A stretch of DNA of 38,518 bases, taken from Tubiluchus corallicola (Eukaryota; Priapulida; Priapulimorpha; Priapulimorphida; Tubiluchidae). The notes under the pieces were generated by a model. The model worked only from the letters and a program-made list of their open reading frames with translations, was not told the DNA's origin and did no database searches. Below are positions 1 to 10,833 of the stretch, in pieces. The position numbers and the translations under genes were made by a program. Numbering within the stretch: the stretch's first letter is position 1; each line of letters opens with the position of its first letter. Location of the stretch: contig JAQGDQ010002397.1 of assembly GCA_030141605.1 (NCBI GenBank), positions 1 to 38,518 of the forward strand. The letters are read 5' to 3'.

Positions 1-1656
1 TTTTCACGTGCTGCAGGATGATTGGGAAGTGCTGATACTGAAGGGTATCTACAAAGATAACTTGCGCACGATAAAGGGCAAATTTCCGCATGACGTTAAG
101 GTGCTGAACGAGATATCCAGGAATGCAGCTCATATTGATAGTACCATAGGAACAGACTTGAAGCTGTCCTTCACCGTGGTAGAGGGAAAGGTTGAGCTCA
201 TAAACGCGGAAAGCGCGCACTTTAATCGACAATCCGACGGTAATTTTCATATTCCTCGTCCCATCACCCACTCAGAGATTGAAGAGATATGCGCCCATCA
301 AACGACAGAAAACACTCTCTGGAGCAGAGGTCTTTTTCACTCGCTAACACCCGGCACCATGTCTCCCTTAGCTTCATCCCTTCTTTCGACCATACCGGAT
401 GCTTTTAACGCCCTATTTGATGCGTCGATGATCAAGACCCCATCACCTTATTCCATAAAGATAGCTGCCGGTAAAGCGTTTCTAAACATGAACAATTACA
501 CAAAAATCATGGAGACGCTCGGAGGAGGATGCGGATTTTACAACTTTAACTATGCTCCGTGGCTCCACTTGAAGTCAAAACCTGCCAAATTTCGAGAAAT
601 AAAAACGTATTATATAGATTATAACCTTTCTGATATGTCTTCCGGTTTAGAAGAGTTGAAAGATTCCTACAAAAGCATCGGCCCCCACTCCATAGTAAGG
701 GGGGAAACGTCAGAAAAGATAGTGCAGTTTGGAGCTATCTCCGTAATGGTGCATCTAAACCTTCTACGGCATTTTGCAAAACTGATGAATATGTTTAGGA
801 TGGATCATAATGCGGTAATGGCTCTCGTATACCGGACGAGAAACCGAAGCTTGTTACCGGGGACAGATGCTACAGACTTCCCTACAGCTTCGACTTCAAT
901 TCACCGGAGACGTACATCAATTTTAAAACCGAACATGCAGCAGTCTCTATGACAGAGATCGTCAAAGAATACGGATTTTGGAGCATCTTTTTTAAGAGCA
1001 AAAAGGTAGGACGATGCGTGGAAGAGATACACAAGCTGCTGGACTTACGGGATGAACTTTTTTTAGGAACTGCGGCATTCGCTCTTCATCTGAAGGACAA
1101 TTTTAGGAGTTTGGGCAAAAAGTTTGTAGAGGACGGACTGATACACGACATAGACGAGCTAGCTTACTATGAGGTTTCCGATCTATTTCGGATGTTTAAC
1201 AACACATTCACAACAGGGAACACTACGTACAGGTATCTGAAAAAAAACCAGTATATGAGGCACCTGGCAAGTATTCTGCCATTTGACATATACGGCAAAG
1301 ATTTTCAGAGGATCTACCCTATATCTGACGATTATTACGAAAAATACAGCAAATTGACTAAGATACCGTGCATAGGCTATTTTCCATTCAATGTGGTCGG
1401 CAAATTGTCCCTTTCAACACCCGGAAAGATTCTCAAATCCCAGGACGTCGCAATTTTACAAAATATCAACCCGGCAAATCTGGTCAATATGTCTGATGCC
1501 GCCGCCATAGTCACAGAAGTAGCCCCCATGACTTCCCACATGGCAGAGTTTGCCGCAATAAGCAATAAACCACTCTACACCGGGGTACGATATGCGGATA
1601 TACTATACAAAGAGAAAGGAGCAAAGACAGAAAATGACCACATCCATATACTCTGA
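1..1656 (+). CDS. PEP-synthase/pyruvate-phosphate-dikinase-like phosphotransferase, 3' part, frameshifted
   Basis: The gene is open at the left edge, so its N-terminus, where an ATP-grasp domain would be expected, is missing. The C-terminus carries a PEP-utilising-enzyme swivelling domain: a TSHMAEFA motif with the candidate phospho-histidine codon at 1537-1539, preceded by an Asp/Ala-rich strand and followed by a Pro-Leu-Tyr-Thr-Gly segment. The upstream part resembles the linker of rifampin-phosphotransferase or PEP-synthase-like proteins, with a SLTPGTMSPL motif. The reading frame shifts by -1 near 829. Downstream of that point the new frame is protein-like well before its first ATG at 949, so this is one gene and not two. 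The substrate is unknown. Family assignment is fairly secure, but the specific reaction is not. Confidence 0.6.
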
Positions 1657-1676
1657 GGAGTGATGAAAATTTCTGC

Positions 1677-1704
1677 TTGATTTTTTAAAATTAATTGATA
1701 TTAT
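1677..1704 (+). promoter_or_regulatory. sigma-70-type promoter of groES-groEL
   Basis: TTGATT at 1677-1682 and TATTAT at 1699-1704 are separated by 16 nt. The predicted transcription start falls inside the CIRCE operator immediately downstream, the usual repressible arrangement. Confidence 0.7.
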
Positions 1705-1710
1705 GCATAA

Positions 1711-1737
1711 CTAGCACTCTTGCAATGAGAGTGCTAC
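1711..1737 (+). promoter_or_regulatory. CIRCE operator (HrcA binding site)
   Basis: Inverted repeat CTAGCACTC (1711-1719), 9-nt spacer, GAGTGCTAC (1729-1737). It matches the CIRCE consensus TTAGCACTC-N9-GAGTGCTAA except at the outermost base of each arm. Its position just 3' of the -10 box and upstream of groES implies heat-shock control by an HrcA repressor, which is not encoded in this window. Confidence 0.93.
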
Positions 1738-1798
1738 AAAATTTACAATTTTGTTTCTTGTTAATCGAGTAAAGTAAATAAAAACTAGGAGGACACAG

Positions 1799-2095
1799 AT
1801 GTCTAAATCGAGAATTCAACCTCTTCAGGATCGCGTACTGGTTAAGCGTTCTGACAGTGAGGAGAAGACTACGTCCGGTATTATCATTCCGGATAGTGCC
1901 AAGGAGAAGCCATCGGAAGGTGAGGTTTTAGAAGTTGGCCATGGCAAGGTCTTGGACAATGGGGCAAAGCTTGAAATGACCGTCAAGGCTGGAGATAAGA
2001 TACTTTTTCCAAGTATGCCGGGACAGAGATAAAGCTTGACGGTGAAAGAGTACCTCATCATGCGTGAAGATGATATTTTGGGAATTGTAAAATAA
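1799..2095 (+). CDS. groES: Co-chaperonin GroES (two compensating frameshifts)
   Basis: GroES is the heptameric lid of the GroEL folding chamber in the cytoplasm. The start ATG follows an AGGAGG ribosome binding site at 1787-1792. The N-terminal half (IQPLQDRVLVKR, mobile-loop region SGIIIPDSAKEKPSEGEV) is canonical. A T appears to be missing from the T-run at 2004-2008, and an extra A is present at 2045-2047. Between them the KYAGTEIKLDGE strand is readable only in the shifted frame. After 2047 the original frame resumes and ends in the expected C-terminal strand EYLIMREDDILGIVK, with TAA at 2093-2095. Restored length is about 98 residues, normal for the family. As written, translation would stop prematurely at about 2032. 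Confidence 0.93.
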
Positions 2096-2107
2096 AGGAG
2101 AAATTGA

Positions 2108-3774
<1,667 letters not shown>

Positions 3775-3810
3775 CGCCCGAGCACAATGCTTCATTTCTT
3801 AAAAATTACG

Positions 3811-3845
3811 AAGGAGCCGCAATCTTGTGGCTCCTTTTTCTTTTT
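3811..3845 (+). terminator. Rho-independent terminator after groEL
   Basis: AAGGAGCC (3811-3818) pairs with GGCTCCTT (3829-3836). A T-rich run (TTTTTCTTTTT) follows. It lies 36 nt after the groEL stop. Confidence 0.85.
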
Positions 3846-4161
3846 AATAAGCTCGCCACAGCCGAGACACCTCTTTTGCCCCTTGCCACACCATTTCTTA
3901 AACCGCAAAAGATTAACATTGGAAAAAGAGAAGTGCCCTCCTCATATCATTCACAACAGCATAGACTTAAATAAAGAATAAAAATACCGATATGGGAATG
4001 ATCGATCTTGAGTATTTGCGAAAAATGTTGCCGAACGTCAGCTTTCTGAACTTTCTGTATACACATTATGTGTTTATAACAACTCAACCCAAAATGTTTT
4101 GCAAATACCATTGTGGAGTCGTGAAGATGCGTAACGCTGGAGCTCGTCTTAGCTACTATGT
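3846..4161. other. Intergenic stretch without recognisable gene
   Basis: Between the groEL terminator and the next promoter I see no convincing coding sequence, RNA gene or repeat. Short open frames here have no ribosome binding site and no protein-like composition. Confidence 0.6.
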
Positions 4162-4188
4162 TTGACATGCAGCGTGCTATGGTATAGA
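4162..4188 (+). promoter_or_regulatory. Promoter of the CsgG/FlgT/LPP20 operon
   Basis: TTGACA at 4162-4167 and TATAGA at 4183-4188 with a 15-nt spacer. A TGG triplet sits just before the -10 (extended -10). The spacer is slightly short but the -35 is perfect, and the site lies 45 nt upstream of the lipoprotein start. Confidence 0.6.
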
Positions 4189-4232
4189 CTGTCTGCTGTG
4201 TATTCTTCTGTCTTATTGAGGTGAAGTATTGT

Positions 4233-5416
4233 ATGTTATCGCGTTTTAACAGGCTAGCGGCATTATCTTTTACTTTGCTACTGTTTGGCTGCGGAGCTGG
4301 TACTCCCAACCTGTCTATTTTTCCCTATGACTATCCCGTCACTCCAAACGATTCCTCTACCGTAGACTACAATAAAGCGTGCAGATCCTTGTACGAAAGC
4401 GAAAGCGTTCGGGCTACCGTAGCAGAATTTACCAACAATACAGGCTACGAAAGCATCGAAGCCATAACAACCCACACAAAAGGTCGGGCTAATGTAAGGG
4501 GGACAACCACCGGGGTAAGCGTCGGTACAGGCGTTACCGTCTATGGAGCAAAGAGCAACCACAATATACACTACGTTGAGAATGAGGAGCAGTATCGGCG
4601 TCAATTCTCATCAAACTTAGGGGCTTTCGTTCAAAGCACTTTGGAGAGCGAGTTGTCGCAATTCGGCAATGTAAACCTATACACAAGGTCGGATATTGAC
4701 AATATCTTTAAGGAGCAACAGTTCCAGATGCTCCTCGCTGATCCGGACACAGTGGTAGAATTTGGGCAAATGACCGGAGTGGACTATATTATCTCAGGCA
4801 GTATAAACAACATCGAGTTTAAGAATATAGTATCAAACTACATACCCATTGGTAATAATGATGATGGTGTTGTTCTGATGTTTAAAGCTTCACTGAATGC
4901 CGCAAGCTACGCAGCTGCTAACTCGAGCGTGACCACGGACATGGTTATTAATGTCCTCAATGTTGAAACCGGCGAAATAGTCTTTAGTGAAAGGAAGGTA
5001 AATTATCACAAAGGTCCAAAGAATCAGGAAGGAACCCCAGAGTTTATAATACTCTTGCGAAGGCATCGATATCTGAATCTATCAGTTCCCTAGATGACGG
5101 TTTTTGGAGGCACTTGCAGACCAAAGGCTACGTGAATGAAATGCGCGGCAATAAGGGCATTGTCCTAGTCAGTCTCGGGAGTAACGATGGAATAAAGGCT
5201 GGGGACACATTCGATATTTACGCAGCCAATGTCAGTACAGACTTTAGAAGCGGCAGGGAGAGTTGCGAAATGATAAAGATCCCGGGCAGGATAATAGCGA
5301 CTGAGCAGATTTCACAAACAACGTCTTGGGGTATCGTAGAAAAAGGGACAAACTCAGATGCTTTACATATCGGAAGCATAGTAACAAAAACAGGGAATAT
5401 AGGTGTTGCAAAATGA
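4233..5416 (+). CDS. CsgG/FlgT-like outer-membrane lipoprotein (frameshifted)
   Basis: The ATG at 4233 is preferred over the in-frame GTG at 4221 because GAGGTG lies 9 nt upstream of it. The signal peptide ends in a lipobox (LLFGC), giving an outer-membrane or periplasm-facing lipoprotein. Residues of roughly 60-280 form a CsgG/TolB-N-like domain (RDSIDNIFKEQQ-like helix, GVDYIISGSI strand, VLNVETGEIVFSE). The last 100 or so residues form a beta-rich domain with GSNDGIKAGDTFDIY, like the FlgT C-terminal domain. One T appears missing at 5043-5045, shifting the frame by -1. The intervening frame reads NTLAKASISESISSLDDG, so both parts are one protein of about 394 residues. The next gene overlaps by ATGA. 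The domain order recalls the middle and C-terminal parts of the Vibrio flagellar H-ring protein FlgT; function is inferred only. Confidence 0.7.
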
Positions 5417-6492
5417 ATATAGTTAAAATAATTTTCACAATATCAATCGTTATGTGCGTCATGACATTTTCATCATTTGCCGATGACAGAATCGTGGAAG
5501 TGACAGCCTACGGGGATGCCTCAATTGTGGACAATGAAATATCGAGCGCAAAACTTCTCGCCATATCCAGAGCAAAATGGGCTGCATTGGAAGAAGCCGC
5601 TGGAATAACGGTAAAGTCTGAAGTGTTGATAAATAATGCCAATCTTCTCGACAATAACATCATAAGCGAGAGTAGTGGCGTCATTGAGAGTTACATCATT
5701 TTAGAAGAAGGGATCAAAAATGATACTCTCTATCAGGTAAAAATAAGGGCGAGCATCTCACCGGAAAAAGCGGAAAAAGCAAAGGAGGAGATGTCACAAA
5801 ACACATCTGTTGCAGTATACATACTTCTGCATCTTCCGAGCGGTGAAATTATTTCAGACAACTCTCTCTCGGGCAGCATATCTGAGGGGTTATCTTCTGC
5901 CGGCTTCAATGTAGTTAATATTACACCATCCACAATAAATCCGGGTGAGAAGGAACTGGTGGCGCTGTCCAGCGACAACCTGTCCAATTATGTTCTATAC
6001 GGCAATATCAAAACGGTACCCTTGGGAAATAACACGGGATACGGACAGTCCCCCTTTGAAACGGTCAGTGCAGAGCTATCCTACAAACTACTGGAGGATA
6101 AAGGAGTCGATGCTAAAATTCTCTTAAGCGGCTACAATGTGGTCAAAGGCTACGGCACCACCCCGAATCATGCGGGTATAAGTGCAGCGGGCAAGATGGC
6201 AAAAAATCTACAAAATGAGATAGTGGGCAAAGTATCCAGTACTATCTTAGGTTTGGACATGAAAACGGTAAAGGTAGTATTAAAAGATAACAGGTACGTA
6301 GACGATCTCTTGGAATTCAAGAATGCAGTCAACAGGGTGGCATGGGTTCAGAAGGTCGAAACCGACGGACTGGAGACACTGCTTGTGGACTATCCTGAAA
6401 AAACTATGTACCTATCTGCCTACATAGATGCCATGAAAGAGTATTCCGTGGTAAAGTTTGATGAATACAGCATTACGGTTAAGGCAAGATAG
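5413..6492 (+). CDS. Exported FlgT_N-like protein
   Basis: The start ATG overlaps the upstream stop (ATGA) and follows AGGTG by 7 nt. A classical signal peptide ends after SSFA, so the mature protein is probably periplasmic. Residues of about 25-120 resemble the FlgT N-terminal domain: an alanine-rich helix (SRAKWAALEEAAGI), then SGVIESYIILEEG and LYQVKIRASIS. The remainder, about 240 residues, has alternating beta/alpha character and ends in a domain with VKVVLKDNRYVDDLLEFK and a Leu-Val-Asp-Tyr-Pro strand, which I do not recognise by name. Tight coupling to the CsgG/FlgT-like lipoprotein suggests the two make one envelope assembly. Length is 359 residues. Confidence 0.65.
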   Translation: MNIVKIIFTISIVMCVMTFSSFADDRIVEVTAYGDASIVDNEISSAKLLAISRAKWAALEEAAGITVKSEVLINNANLLDNNIISESSGVIESYIILEEGIKNDTLYQVKIRASISPEKAEKAKEEMSQNTSVAVYILLHLPSGEIISDNSLSGSISEGLSSAGFNVVNITPSTINPGEKELVALSSDNLSNYVLYGNIKTVPLGNNTGYGQSPFETVSAELSYKLLEDKGVDAKILLSGYNVVKGYGTTPNHAGISAAGKMAKNLQNEIVGKVSSTILGLDMKTVKVVLKDNRYVDDLLEFKNAVNRVAWVQKVETDGLETLLVDYPEKTMYLSAYIDAMKEYSVVKFDEYSITVKAR

Positions 6493-6528
6493 TGGCATAT
6501 TTTTTAAGCAGATTTATAGAGGTGCTTT

Positions 6529-7203
6529 ATGAATATTAAACCTGTTGTTGCCGTTCTGGTCGTTCTCTTTTTGCACATAGGGCTCATATCTTGCGGCAAC
6601 AAGAGCGGAGTAATAGACGAAGTTACAAGGATGAAGGATGATGACGCAGCCAGACAAATTGCCGCTGCAGAAGATGCGTTCAAAGAATTAGACGCATCTA
6701 TGGATGGGGGGCATAATCCAAACATTGTGGAGGAAACACCTAAGGAAATACCCAAAGTTTGGGAAGGTATTGAAGAAGAGCTCGACTCTGTAAACATCGA
6801 AACGGGTATAGGTAATGCGAGCGATATAAGTTCTGGCTCTGTTCAGACAAAATATCCGATAACAGATGGTTACCCCGTCTGGGTATACAATCCCAATTAT
6901 GACAATTTTGTAGGGGGGGTTGGAAACGCTCCAAAGTCAATCGGAACATACAGCAGGCAAAAATCTGTAGCCACAAAGATTGCTCAGGCAGAGATATCGC
7001 GCACAATAGAGGTTCTTGTTCAGAGTGAGCTCAACACAGAGAAGACAACCGTGGAAACCCAAGCCATAAGCGAGTATATAGAGAAATACGACCTATTCAG
7101 CAGGCAGAGCAGCGAAGCATACCTCAATGACACCTATGTGCGGGATGAATGGACGGATGAGCGAAACGGAGACCTGTATGTGTGGGTGGTACTGGCAAAG
7201 TAA
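6529..7203 (+). CDS. LPP20-family lipoprotein (FlgP-like)
   Basis: AGAGGTG lies 4 nt before the ATG. The signal peptide has a lipobox (GLISC, Cys at residue 23 or so), followed by a polar, acidic spacer of about 80 residues. The C-terminal half, starting at YPVWVYNPNYDNFVGGVG, has the LPP20 signature: P-x-W, a glycine-rich strand, then an alanine-rich helix (ATKIAQAEISRTIEVLV). LPP20-type lipoproteins include Helicobacter Lpp20 and Vibrio FlgP, which sits in an outer-membrane flagellar ring. It is the third gene of the operon with the two FlgT-like genes. No dedicated flagellar gene is visible in this window, so a flagellar role is an inference. Length is 224 residues. Confidence 0.68.
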   Translation: MNIKPVVAVLVVLFLHIGLISCGNKSGVIDEVTRMKDDDAARQIAAAEDAFKELDASMDGGHNPNIVEETPKEIPKVWEGIEEELDSVNIETGIGNASDISSGSVQTKYPITDGYPVWVYNPNYDNFVGGVGNAPKSIGTYSRQKSVATKIAQAEISRTIEVLVQSELNTEKTTVETQAISEYIEKYDLFSRQSSEAYLNDTYVRDEWTDERNGDLYVWVVLAK

Positions 7204-7313
7204 AGCACCCCACAAAACACAGACTGACAACAGACAAGCGACAGACGCAAAGGGCGTACAGACCACAGAACGCTAACGACGGACGCAAATTCAACAAACC
7301 GAGTCCACTTGAC

Positions 7314-7399
7314 AAAACACCCCGTGTGTTGTGCAAAAGCGGATTACCGGAATTTCTACGCTTTTACAATATAAAAACACCCCGTGTGTTGTACAAAAG
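7314..7399. repeat. 26-bp direct repeat, two copies, 60-bp period
   Basis: AAAACACCCCGTGTGTTGT followed by G/A and CAAAAG occurs at 7314-7339 and again at 7374-7399, with one mismatch. Each copy contains an imperfect hairpin (AACAC-CCC-GTGTGTT). It lies in the 236-bp gap between two converging genes and may act as a transcription-ending structure, although no clear U-tract is present. Confidence 0.7.
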
Positions 7400-7439
7400 G
7401 GTACGGCGAAATCCCAAGCACTTCTTCAAAATTTAAGGA

Positions 7440-8069
7440 TCAGCCGCTCACCATAAACCTTATGAAGTAGTCTCCGCCTGTGCCAAAATAGTTATCCTGG
7501 CAATCGTTCACGGACAATACATCCTGTCTGGTAGTGCTGTAATCCCCTCTGACCCTTCCGCTGTCCGGCTCTCTATCATCTGTGGCAACCTCGAGGATGC
7601 ACGCCATGATCTCAGCTCCGTATGATGTGGCCAGGTGCGAGATATCGCTGTCAAGGGTTGCAGGATCATCAGGATATAACCTCACGCAAACGCCAGAAGA
7701 GGTCGGAGAATCCTGAAATGTTGTATAACTGTCGTAACAGTGGGCGTACACATAATACTTGGCGCTGCCAGCACCGCCTCTGACATCAATCAGGAAATCA
7801 TCCTTTTCAAAAAAACCCGTAGCAAGAGCATCATCGTATAGATCCGCATTGCTATTGATCTTCCCGTCATTGTCTATATCGCCCATCACTCTTCCGTACT
7901 TTGTATAATACGCATTGAAAACCACGTAATGTTTTTCGATCTTAGAGATCTCCTTTTTCAACTGCGCATAATATAGCACATCTCTTCCCTTAAGGAAAAG
8001 CAAGAGCAACACCCCAATTACAATCAATACAACCATCATTTCAAGTATACTAAAGCCTTTGATTTTCAT
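7440..8069 (-). CDS. Type IV pilin-like / type II secretion pseudopilin
   Basis: The start was set to the ATG at 8069, which gives a standard prepilin leader MKIKG cleaved before FSILEMMVVLIVIGVLLLLF, with Glu at mature position +5. The N-terminal hydrophobic helix is followed by a soluble domain of about 170 residues. That domain contains a textbook EF-hand-like loop (DIDNDGKI), consistent with the calcium binding known for GspG-type pseudopilins. Four cysteines in the C-terminal half could form disulfides. Processing by PilD in the inner membrane is expected. No other pilus or secretion genes are adjacent, so it is an orphan minor pilin. Mature length is about 204 residues. Confidence 0.8.
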   Translation of the reverse strand: MKIKGFSILEMMVVLIVIGVLLLLFLKGRDVLYYAQLKKEISKIEKHYVVFNAYYTKYGRVMGDIDNDGKINSNADLYDDALATGFFEKDDFLIDVRGGAGSAKYYVYAHCYDSYTTFQDSPTSSGVCVRLYPDDPATLDSDISHLATSYGAEIMACILEVATDDREPDSGRVRGDYSTTRQDVLSVNDCQDNYFGTGGDYFIRFMVSG

Positions 8070-8159
8070 AATACCGATGTCTCCATCATAAATAAAATCG
8101 ACACTCCCCCCAACAAGCCCTCGCAAAAACTGCTCGGGAAGCATTTTATTATTATTTTT

Positions 8160-8189
8160 ATTGTTAAACAATACTTTTTTTTGTATACT
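8160..8189 (+). promoter_or_regulatory. frdCAB promoter with operator-like inverted repeat
   Basis: TTGTTA (8161-8166) and TATACT (8184-8189) are separated by 17 nt. The -35 is embedded in the inverted repeat ATTGTTAAACAAT (8160-8172), a likely operator. Predicted start is about 8196, giving a leader of about 50 nt. Confidence 0.6.
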
Positions 8190-8248
8190 GTCACGTGTCA
8201 ATTATTTGTACAAAATAGATTCGCAAAATATGAAGGGAGGTTCTAAAA

Positions 8249-8929
8249 ATGTCAATTAATCAGACTTGCCTACAGTATGTGAAAACCCCATCAAAGCTGG
8301 ATGGATATTTGGATTTTTTCCAAATGGCATCCGGTGTAGTGTTAGTGCTTTTTATGTGGGCTCATATGTTGTTTGTATCCAGCATCCTTATACACAGAAA
8401 ATTATTTGACGCTTTGGCATGGCTTTTTGAAGTTACGTATATGGCGCAATTGGGAGCGGTAATTATAGGTTTTATAATCATATCCCATTTTGTCCTTGCT
8501 GCTCGCAAGATGCCATTCAAATCGACGGAACACCGTACATACATTAATCACGCAAAGCTAATTTCCCATAAAGAGACTTGGATGTGGTTGATACAGGTCA
8601 TAAGTGCAATGATCATTCTCGTCATGGGTCTTGCTCACATTTGGGTTGTTATGTCCACTCCAGCTGCTGCTGATACTCACCAGATCATCACATCAAATGC
8701 TAGTGCATATCGTGTTCAAAACGGTTGGTTTTTGTACTACATTGTACTTCTTCTCATGGTAGAGCTTCACGTCAGTATCGGCTTTTTCCGCATCGGAGTT
8801 AAGTGGGGTTTCATAAAGAGGGATTGTCGTAAATTTTGGCAAAGAGTAGAGGTTTGGATGTTCTCAGGTTTTGTTGTCCTGGGTGTATTGTCTCTTCTAA
8901 AGCTTTATTTTCTTAAAATTTTAGTATAA
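8249..8929 (+). CDS. frdC: Fumarate reductase cytochrome b subunit FrdC
   Basis: This is the membrane anchor of quinol:fumarate reductase. It carries two haem b groups and passes electrons from menaquinol to FrdB/FrdA. The start follows a strong AAGGGAGG site at 8233-8240. Five transmembrane helices are visible in 226 residues. Four histidines, H39, H80, H130 and H174, sit in the helices and match the axial ligands H44, H93, H143 and H182 of the Wolinella enzyme. E172, two residues before H174, corresponds to Wolinella Glu-C180 of the transmembrane E-pathway, suggesting the same electroneutral mechanism. It is the first gene of frdCAB. Confidence 0.93.
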   Translation: MSINQTCLQYVKTPSKLDGYLDFFQMASGVVLVLFMWAHMLFVSSILIHRKLFDALAWLFEVTYMAQLGAVIIGFIIISHFVLAARKMPFKSTEHRTYINHAKLISHKETWMWLIQVISAMIILVMGLAHIWVVMSTPAAADTHQIITSNASAYRVQNGWFLYYIVLLLMVELHVSIGFFRIGVKWGFIKRDCRKFWQRVEVWMFSGFVVLGVLSLLKLYFLKILV

Positions 8930-8957
8930 CCGTGCTTAAATCGAGAGGTAGTTTATA

Positions 8958-10815
8958 ATGCGTACTATATATACAGATTTGTTATGTGTCGGTGCAGGGC
9001 TTGCCGGAGAGCGTACTGCCATAGAGGTGGCAGAAGCGGGTTTTTCCGTAATAGCCTTGAGCTTAGTGCCTGCTCGCAGGTCTCACTCATCTGCCGCTCA
9101 AGGGGGGATGCAAGCAGCTCTTGGCAACTCCATCATGGGAGATGGAGATTCGCCTGATGTGCACTTTGAAGACACTGTAAAAGGTTCCGACTGGGGCGCC
9201 GACCAGGAAGTCGCCAGAATGTTTGCTGAAACTGCTCCTATTGAAATGAGGCGTTTGGCTCATTGGGGAGTTCCTTGGAACAGAGTGGTCTCTGGAAAAC
9301 AGACCTACTACAAAGGTGGCAAACCTTTTGAGGCTGTTGAAAAGCTTGAAAATCACGGACTTATTCACTCAAGGGCATTTGGTGGTACCGCCAAATGGAG
9401 GACGTGCTACGCCGCTGATGGTTCAGGGCATTCGGTGCTTTACACCGTGGACAATAAAGCTGCTGAGGTGGGTGTCGAAATTCACCACAAGAAGGAAGCT
9501 ATACGTCTGATTCATGACGGCGACAAGTGTTATGGCGTCATAGTTAGATGCTTAATCACAGGGGAATTGATGGCTTATGTTGCCAAATCGACCCTTATTG
9601 CAAGCGGTAGTTTCGGCAGGATGTACAGAAACTCTACCAACGCAATCATCAACGATGGTGGTGGTCACATCATCGCTCTTGATACCGGCATTGTTCCTTT
9701 AGGACATATGGAAGCAGTACAGTTTCACCCCACAGGCATTGTACCCACAGATATACTCGTGACAGAAGGTTGTCGCGGCGATGGGGGCACTCTGCTTGAT
9801 GTGGATCATCACAGGTTTGTGCCGGATTATGAGCCAGAGAAGGCGGAACTTGCATCGAGAGACGTGGTCTCCCGCATAATGACACAACACATGCGCAAAG
9901 GAAAGGGCATACAGTCCCCCTATGGTGAGCATCTGTGGCTGGATATACGTCATCTTGGAGAGACATATCAGGAATAAGTTGAGGGAAGTTGATGAGATAT
10001 GCCATGCATTTTTGGGCATTGATCCTCTGCATGACCTCATACCTGTTCGTCCTACCCAACACTACAGCATGGGAGGCATCAGGACTAACAAGGATGGAGC
10101 CGCTTACGGTCTAAAAGGTCTGTATTCTGCAGGTGAAGCAGCTTGTTGGGATATGCACGGATTTAACCGCCTCGGTGGCAACTCTCTAGCAGAGACCGTT
10201 GTTGCCGGAGGGATAGTTGGTAAAAAGATTGTTGAGTTTCTAAAAGGCAACGAAACATCTATTCCGACAGCATCCATAAAGGAACATATGGATTACTCAA
10301 AGAAGACCATAGATGACATAATATCAAGGTCAAGGGACGGCTCTGGAAAGAACGTTTATCAAATTCGGGAAATGATGTACGACGTTCTTCAGAAAGCTGC
10401 CTTTATATATCGTAACGGCAAAGACCTTGAGGAAGCTGTGGAGAAACTCAAAGAGATCCATAAGTTGGCTGCAAAAGCCACGATTAAGTCAAATGGCATC
10501 GGTCCTAGCTCCGAGCTAGAGCTTGCCATCAAACTTCCGGGAATGGTAAGGCTTGCCCAGTGTATATGCTATGGCGCCCTTAAGAGAACGGAAAGTCGTG
10601 GTTCCCATTATAGGGAGGATTACCCTGAAAGAAACGACAAAGATTGGCTGAAAAGGACTCTTGCCACTTGGAAAGAGGGTGATGAGGTGCCAACTCTCAC
10701 ATATGAAGAACCATCCCCATATTATGAATTGCCCCCGGGGGATCGCGGCTACGGAGACGGGAAGATAATACCTGCTGATCCCAGCAAACTTCCCTCTAAA
10801 CCCAAAAATAAATAG
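8958..10815 (+). CDS. frdA: Fumarate reductase flavoprotein FrdA (frameshifted)
   Basis: Catalytic subunit that reduces fumarate to succinate, facing the cytoplasm. It has the FAD dinucleotide motif GAGLAG (residues 12-17) and the FAD-attachment stretch HSSAAQGG with His43. The active-site loop TEGCRGDGG follows, then [11 protein letters not shown] and the C-terminal [24 protein letters not shown]. The frame breaks near 9966: the expected order HLGET-Tyr-Ile-Arg-Asn-Lys requires two more bases, most simply an AT lost from a TATAT run. Flanking sequence is intact, and restored length is about 619 residues. It is of the Wolinella/Campylobacter type, in order C-A-B, with 28 nt after frdC. Confidence 0.94.
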
Positions 10816-10833
10816 TTGTGAGGAGTTAAAGTA

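Noticed and set aside
949-1656. A separate second gene in the PEP-synthase-like region
   Set aside because: Protein-like sequence in this frame extends well upstream of the ATG at 949 to about 829, so it is the same gene after a frameshift.
3787-3981. Plus-strand frame after groEL
   Set aside because: It runs through the terminator, has no ribosome binding site and no protein-like pattern.
3947-4309. Minus-strand frame of 120 codons upstream of the CsgG-like gene
   Set aside because: It overlaps the promoter and signal peptide of a well-supported gene antisense and has no recognisable features.
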